This document shows, in pieces, positions 60,394 through 64,000 of a stretch of 64,000 nucleotides of DNA. The notes under the pieces are model-generated. The model saw only the letters and a program-made list of their open reading frames with translations, ran no database searches and was not told the origin of the DNA. How positions within the stretch are numbered: position 1 is the first letter of the stretch; every line of letters begins with the position of its first letter. The position numbers were made by a program, and so were the translations under genes. The stretch is from JANSWY01 sp965243755. Its GTDB lineage: Bacteria > Bacteroidota > Bacteroidia > Cytophagales > Cyclobacteriaceae. The stretch lies in contig CBDEVW010000001.1 in NCBI GenBank assembly GCA_965243755.1, forward strand, positions 248,001-312,000, given 5' to 3'.

Positions 60394-60395
60394 CA

Positions 60396-60548
60396 ATGGC
60401 AAAGAAAAAACCATTTGCACTACGTCTGGATGAAGAAATGATGAAAGCCATTGAAAAATGGGCTGCTGACGAATTCCGTAGCACTAATGGACAGATCGAA
60501 TGGATCATACATAAGGCCCTTAAGGATGCTGGAAGGCTGAAAAAATGA
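60396..60548 (+). CDS. Arc-family ribbon-helix-helix DNA-binding protein
   Basis: A 50-residue protein, too short for many gene callers, reading MAKKKPFALRLDEEMMKAIE at its start and continuing KWAADEFRSTNGQIEWIIHK. The basic beta strand (KKPFALRL) and two helices match the Arc/MetJ ribbon-helix-helix fold; the strand inserts in the DNA major groove as a dimer. It is the third gene of the SPFH operon, two bases after its neighbour, and overlaps the next tiny gene by ATGA. It is likely the operon's autorepressor binding the palindrome at 58965-58988. It may instead act as an antitoxin, but no toxin is seen. Confidence 0.82.
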   Translation: MAKKKPFALRLDEEMMKAIEKWAADEFRSTNGQIEWIIHKALKDAGRLKK

Positions 60549-60643
60549 ATTTAAACTCTACTATTAACTTACAACCAATGATTTTCTACTTAATTGTAAT
60601 GGTCATCAATGCGATATTGGAATGGCTGTTGGGATGGTGGTAA
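60545..60643 (+). CDS. 32-residue single-helix membrane protein
   Basis: A very small gene read directly from the sequence: its ATG lies in the ATGA overlap with the Arc-type stop (60545-60548) and it ends at TAA 60641-60643. The protein starts MNLNSTINLQP and continues as one hydrophobic helix (MIFYLIVMVINAILEWLLGW) ending in Trp-Trp. The Arc-stop coupling, the uninterrupted hydrophobic run and the Trp-rich interfacial end support a real membrane microprotein, perhaps a partner of the SPFH ring. No family can be named. The next gene is convergent, eight bases away. Confidence 0.6.
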   Translation: MNLNSTINLQPMIFYLIVMVINAILEWLLGWW

Positions 60644-60651
60644 CAAGTTTA

Positions 60652-61167
60652 TCATTTCAGAATTTTCGCCATTTCATATATACCTCTGATGAAATTCCCT
60701 TGCTTCTTGCCAAATTGAATCGGTTCTTTGTTGAAGTTATGAGTTAATATATCCATATTCATTTGGTCAAGCGATAAGTAATCACTCTTCAAATATTCCA
60801 GGGCCAATATTTTTTGGTTTTGGATCCCTGTCATCCTGCGATCATTATCGGTTTGATAGAATTTAATTTCTCCAATTAACTCATATACAATCTCCAGACT
60901 TACTTCAAACCCATCGAAATTCAATTGTCGATGAAATTCTAATATAATTCGTCTTTCAATTTCGTTCAATTCTGCAGCTGTGATGTCCGTTATTATGAGG
61001 TTATATAGTGTTAATGCGTTAGTAAGAAGCCAACATTTTCTTCTGTTTACATAAAAAACTGTCCCATTCCATTTACCCAGACGCCCATTGGGTTCTGGCG
61101 CTTCTTTATTGATTTTCTTTTTAACCAGCTTCTCTAATTTTTTGGTTGTATAAATTGAAGTTTCCAT
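60652..61167 (-). CDS. DUF6933-like hypothetical protein
   Basis: A 171-residue cytoplasmic protein. It opens METSIYTTKKLEKLVKKKI and has GRLGKWNGTVFYVNRRKCWLL followed by TNALTLYNLIITDITAAEL, matching the pattern of DUF6933 proteins (a basic start, a Trp/Arg-Arg-Lys-Cys core, then a 'T-L' strand). A long helical C-terminal half includes ERRIILEFHRQLNFDGFEV and a Q-x2-DNDRRMTGIQNQ segment typical of plasmid-type 'NDRR' proteins. The function is unknown. The ATG at 61167 is preferred over one at 61188. It sits between the SPFH operon and the ExbD pair on the opposite strand. Confidence 0.65.
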   Translation of the reverse strand: METSIYTTKKLEKLVKKKINKEAPEPNGRLGKWNGTVFYVNRRKCWLLTNALTLYNLIITDITAAELNEIERRIILEFHRQLNFDGFEVSLEIVYELIGEIKFYQTDNDRRMTGIQNQKILALEYLKSDYLSLDQMNMDILTHNFNKEPIQFGKKQGNFIRGIYEMAKILK

Positions 61168-61259
61168 TGACCATAAAATATAATACAACCGGAGGACTTA
61201 ATTACAATTTTGTGACTTTCTGAAAACTATCGAATTATATAACCAAAACACCATCAATC

Positions 61260-61811
61260 ATGATCAGATCAAAAGAAAGAAGACCTCCAGAGAGTGTCAA
61301 TGCAGGATCGATGGCTGATATCGCATTTCTGCTCCTAATATTTTTCCTTATCTCAACGACCATAAAAAGTCAGAAAGGGCTGATGCTGCCTCTACCAAAA
61401 GAAGACTCTCAGGCAGATGTTCCCATCAATGAGCGCAACCTTTTTAAGATCAGGATCAATTCCAATGACCAACTGCTCGTAGAAAATGAAGTAAGAAACA
61501 ACACGATTGGGCTTCAGCAGGAAATCAAGTCATTCATACTAAATGAAGGTAAACAACCTCACCTCTCAGACAACCCAAAAGATGCCATCATATCTCTTAA
61601 AACCAATAGAGGCACAAGTTACAGGTCATTCATAAAGGTGCTTGATGAGATTAAGGGAGCGTATTATGATATTTATGGTGAACGGGTGGGACTCTCATCA
61701 ACAGCATACAGAAACCTGGACAGATCCGATCCCCTACAATACGAATTGTACCTTCAGGGAAAGGATGGCATTCCAATGAACATCTCAATTGCAGAACCCG
61801 ATCAAATGTAA
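61260..61811 (+). CDS. ExbD/TolR family protein
   Basis: A 183-residue protein with a short cytoplasmic N-terminus, one membrane helix (about 18-39) carrying the conserved Asp in SMADIAFLLLIFFLISTTI, and a periplasmic domain (LPLPKEDSQADVPINERNLFKIRIN then DAIISLKTNRGTSYRSFIKVLDEIK). ExbD proteins join ExbB/MotA-type pentamers to use the proton gradient to energise TonB or other envelope machines. The periplasmic part is longer than in the second copy. It is the first of two ExbD genes here, with the second ATG only four bases after this stop. No ExbB/TolQ or TonB gene lies in the window. Confidence 0.92.
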   Translation: MIRSKERRPPESVNAGSMADIAFLLLIFFLISTTIKSQKGLMLPLPKEDSQADVPINERNLFKIRINSNDQLLVENEVRNNTIGLQQEIKSFILNEGKQPHLSDNPKDAIISLKTNRGTSYRSFIKVLDEIKGAYYDIYGERVGLSSTAYRNLDRSDPLQYELYLQGKDGIPMNISIAEPDQM

Positions 61812-61815
61812 TCCT

Positions 61816-62280
61816 ATGAGCAAATTCAGAAATACTTCCAGAAATAAACCAGAAATATCCACCGCCGCTTTACCAGACATTGTCTTTATGATGCTTTTCT
61901 TTTTCATGGTAAGTGCCACGATACGCACGACCAACCCGCTGGTAGAAACTGAGATCCCGAAAGCTCAGGAACTGACAAAGGTTCAGAAAAAAATATTACT
62001 TCAGGAAATCAGGGTAGGCTACCCTATACAGAAAAACCTTGGAGCTCAGGCGAAAATTGCAGTTGATGACAGGTTTATCAAATTGAATGAAATCCCTCAG
62101 TGGGTTGCGCTCAAACGTGACGCCCTGCCCGAACAATATAAAGATCAGATGATCATTCTCCTTCGTGCGGATGAAAATGTAGAGATGGGACTGGTGGCTG
62201 ATATTCAGGAAGAATTGAAAAAAGCTGATGCCAGAAAAATCCTATACCGGTCGCTCGATGATATCAATCCGGAGCAATAG
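61816..62280 (+). CDS. ExbD/TolR family protein
   Basis: A 154-residue second ExbD with the same build: basic start (MSKFRNTSRNKPEIS), membrane helix with the key Asp in TAALPDIVFMMLFFFMVSATI, and a periplasmic domain (VETEIPKAQELTKVQKKIL, IAVDDRFIKLNEIPQWVAL, VADIQEELKKADARKILY). The ATG at 61816 is preferred to an upstream start inside the previous gene. Tandem ExbD genes are common in Bacteroidota, usually after a MotA/TolQ-type gene. Here they stand without it, so the partner must be encoded elsewhere or was lost. They probably form a heterodimer. Confidence 0.92.
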   Translation: MSKFRNTSRNKPEISTAALPDIVFMMLFFFMVSATIRTTNPLVETEIPKAQELTKVQKKILLQEIRVGYPIQKNLGAQAKIAVDDRFIKLNEIPQWVALKRDALPEQYKDQMIILLRADENVEMGLVADIQEELKKADARKILYRSLDDINPEQ

Positions 62281-62299
62281 TTTCTTATCTTAGCTCCTC

Positions 62300-62740
62300 A
62301 TGAAGTTAGCAGTAAAAACGTTCGATGAATTAAGCAACGAGGAGTTATATCAGATACTCAAACTGAGATGTGACATATTTATTGTAGAGCAGCATTGCCC
62401 TTATCCTGATATTGATGATAAGGATCAAAAGGCGTTACATGTGTTGGGCGTTGAGAAAGATACCATTGTGGCTTATACCAGAATATTTGGCCCGGACAAT
62501 TACTTCGAAGAGCCTGCCATTGGACGAGTGGCTGTAGAAATGGATCATCGTAAGTTCGGTTATGGCCATGAAATTATGAAGTTTTCTATTGCAACCATAT
62601 ATCAGCACTTTGGGCAACAACCCATTAAAATATCAGCGCAAACCTACCTGCAGAAGTTTTACGAGTCTCATGGATTTAAACAAAGTAGTGAAGAATACCT
62701 TGAGGATGACATCCCACATATTGATATGATCAAAGACTAA
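62300..62740 (+). CDS. elaA: ElaA-like GNAT acetyltransferase
   Basis: A 146-residue GNAT-family N-acetyltransferase matching E. coli ElaA: LYQILKLRCDIFIVEQHCPYPDIDDKD, then HVLGVEKDTIVAYTRIFGP, the CoA-binding IGRVAVEMDHRKFGYGHEIM, and KISAQTYLQKFYESHGFKQSSEEYLEDDIPHIDM. ElaA's substrate is not established. It follows the ExbD pair by 19 bases and could be on the same transcript, but functional linkage is unlikely to be specific. A terminator closes the unit. Confidence 0.9.
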   Translation: MKLAVKTFDELSNEELYQILKLRCDIFIVEQHCPYPDIDDKDQKALHVLGVEKDTIVAYTRIFGPDNYFEEPAIGRVAVEMDHRKFGYGHEIMKFSIATIYQHFGQQPIKISAQTYLQKFYESHGFKQSSEEYLEDDIPHIDMIKD

Positions 62741-62756
62741 ACACTGATTAATCAAA

Positions 62757-62796
62757 AAGGCCACTCACAATACGAGCGGCCTTAGTCGTTTTTTAT
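62757..62796 (+). terminator. Rho-independent terminator
   Basis: AAGGCC-x-CTC pairs with GAG-x-GGCCTT (one mismatch) around a seven-base loop (62757-62783). A T-rich tract follows at 62788-62796. It ends the ExbD/ElaA unit and may also act on the convergent GIN-domain gene. Confidence 0.8.
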
Positions 62797-62847
62797 TTTG
62801 AGTTTTGAGTTTTTGATCCTGGGATTCTATCCCCGGGCTTCATGTTT

Positions 62848-64000
62848 TTACATATTGATCCTTCTTACAGTGCTACCTCCACTTTCCGAAACATCAACAT
62901 TTTCAGTTCCTGAGTACTTAACCCTACTTGCTCCGCTGGCATCAATTTCCATTTCACGGGTGGCGTAAACAGATGCACGGGAGGCACCACTGGCTTCTAC
63001 ATCCATATATTCAGCTTCAAAATGTTCAGCTTCAAAAGAAGAAGCTCCGCTGATATCCGCTTTAACACTTTGTGCAGTTCCTCTCACAGTAATAATTGAG
63101 GCTCCATTCATATCAACGATCAATTCATTTAAGCTTAGATTACCTTGAAAAAAGGATGCCCCACCAGCATCTACAGATAGTTTTTTTCCTTCAAATTTTT
63201 CAATGTATAGTTTACTGGCTCCATCAAGATCCACATCAGTCAACTCAGGCATAGAAATCACCACTCCCACTTTTGAGTATCTGCTACGCCTTTTCCACAA
63301 ATTCCAATCGCCATCATAATCAAAAATTAATTTCCCATTGAGCTCAAATATGTCCACATCATCCATTACATGTCTCGGACCAACTACTTTCACATCAAAA
63401 GAATCTGCCTGTACAACCTTAATTTCAAACAAACCATTTGCTTTGATCTGATCGAAATCAGCGTATTTGTAGGTCACCTGCTCTCCACTGTATTTCTCTA
63501 GATCAAAATCACGTCTATCAGATCCCGGGATGTATTTTTCTCTATCTCTGGATTCCGTGGTACAGGTAAGACAAGTAATCCCTTCTTCAGTAAATACCCA
63601 ATCGTTTCCTCCAATCTGGTAGGCAGAATATCCATTAAGATACAAGGTGTTGATAAGCACTTCATCCAATTGCTGATCCATCTTGAACACCCTGTTGTAA
63701 GGAATGTAAAAGATCACATCAACTTCCTGAAACCTGAATTCAAAGTCGTCCTTATCCAATATAGTATAGTCAGAATCGAAAGTAAAAACTGAATCGTCCT
63801 GTACCATTTCATAGGTAACCATTGAAGCATTCTCCCTGGCCTGTTCACGATTCCTTCCTCTTGCACTGTATTCTACCAGCATCTTAAATTCCTCTTTGTC
63901 ATGCCCTCTTAATTTCAAATCAATATTGCTGTAGTCATTATCCAACTGGTTCAGTTTCAGGTAGGCCACTTTTGATTCCTCTAGTTGATAAGTGGTTGTT
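62848..64000 (-). CDS. GIN-domain (DUF2807) protein, 5'-truncated
   Basis: The frame is open to the right edge of the window (an apparent GTG at 63969 is internal; the frame continues upstream through TTTYQLEESK), so the start is missing. The N-terminal part visible contains EFRFQEVDVIFYIPYNRVFKMDQQL and a Cys-containing CLTCTTE loop. The second half, from about FEIKVVQADSFDVKVVGPRHV, is a GIN/putative autotransporter-head domain: repeated beta-helix rungs with 'DLDGASKLYIEKFEGKKLSVDAGGAS' (broken by turns) and later DISGASSF, EASGASRASV, DASGASRVKYSG. The protein is probably an envelope protein, as in other DUF2807 members that follow PspC-type regulators. No signal peptide is visible because of the truncation. 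Confidence 0.85.
   Translation of the reverse strand, partial: TTTYQLEESKVAYLKLNQLDNDYSNIDLKLRGHDKEEFKMLVEYSARGRNREQARENASMVTYEMVQDDSVFTFDSDYTILDKDDFEFRFQEVDVIFYIPYNRVFKMDQQLDEVLINTLYLNGYSAYQIGGNDWVFTEEGITCLTCTTESRDREKYIPGSDRRDFDLEKYSGEQVTYKYADFDQIKANGLFEIKVVQADSFDVKVVGPRHVMDDVDIFELNGKLIFDYDGDWNLWKRRSRYSKVGVVISMPELTDVDLDGASKLYIEKFEGKKLSVDAGGASFFQGNLSLNELIVDMNGASIITVRGTAQSVKADISGASSFEAEHFEAEYMDVEASGASRASVYATREMEIDASGASRVKYSGTENVDVSESGGSTVRRINM

Noticed and set aside
60396..60548. Toxin-antitoxin module (Arc-type antitoxin)
   Set aside because: No toxin-like gene is adjacent. The following microprotein is a plain membrane helix, and the operon begins with an SPFH scaffold gene.

Overview
The window reads as chromosomal DNA from a free-living, probably marine member of the Bacteroidota, most likely order Cytophagales. 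This is inferred from gene content, since no rRNA or other taxonomic marker is present. The pointers are a type IX secretion sorting domain protein, beta-propeller (Reg_prop/Y_Y_Y) histidine kinases, LytTR and AraC response regulators, class III fructose bisphosphatase, DUF2279, DUF3124, GIN-domain and paired ExbD proteins, scarce Shine-Dalgarno sequences and promoter boxes of the TTG / TAnnTTTG type. Base composition looks like roughly 40% G+C by eye and is even throughout. I see no tRNA or rRNA gene, insertion sequence, prophage, CRISPR array or obvious island. Coding density is high, and only one gap exceeds 300 bases (542-859).

Layout. 1-541 is the end of a receiver/AraC regulator. 860-2417 holds three small envelope or secreted proteins of unknown role on the minus strand. 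2565-5372 has a DUF2279 protein, a beta-barrel protein and an S41 protease lipoprotein. 5335-6561 is an orphan membrane histidine kinase. 6857-12499 covers a PepSY-like protein, a class V aminotransferase and a 1257-residue AsmA-like protein. 12787-17562 is a regulatory and central-carbon block: a CheC-type phosphatase, then fbp (class III), a Crp/Fnr regulator and pfkA. 17559-21641 holds a porin-like barrel, a lipoprotein, a TauE/SafE permease, an AHSA1 protein and small hypotheticals. 21738-24465 encodes a T9SS-sorted protein and a secreted S74 (tail-fibre chaperone) repeat protein. 24649-27523 is a TPR histidine kinase with its LytTR regulator. 27657-34094 carries a NYN/OST-HTH protein, a BlaI/M56 pair with operators, a YqhD-like reductase, a methyltransferase, a VOC protein and a radical SAM protein. 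34379-38072 has a membrane TPR-HTH regulator and a PLP decarboxylase. Two large propeller kinases (38079-41468, 45760-48918) flank a DUF3592/Crp pair, a sterol-desaturase-CDGSH fusion, a secreted unknown and an EamA permease. 49069-54021 is a five-gene minus-strand run: quinone oxidoreductase, cyclic-nucleotide-domain kinase, receiver/thioredoxin-reductase-like fusion, UBP zinc finger and DUF3124 lipoprotein. 54112-58355 holds a CHASE-like kinase, then an ECF sigma factor, an anti-sigma-like protein and a barrel protein. 58416-64000 has an SPFH operon with an Arc-type repressor and a previously easy-to-miss 32-residue membrane protein, a DUF6933-like protein, two ExbD proteins, an ElaA-like acetyltransferase and a truncated GIN-domain protein.

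The dominant theme is signalling: six histidine kinases, three receiver-containing proteins, two Crp/Fnr proteins, BlaI, an ECF sigma factor, a membrane TPR-HTH protein and a CheC phosphatase in 64 kb. Four of the kinases have no receiver protein beside them. The most interesting loci are the kinase / cysteine-less reductase / UBP finger operon, the SPFH-Arc-microprotein operon with a palindrome at its presumed start site, the desaturase-CDGSH fusion, and the fbp-crp-pfkA locus with several candidate operators.
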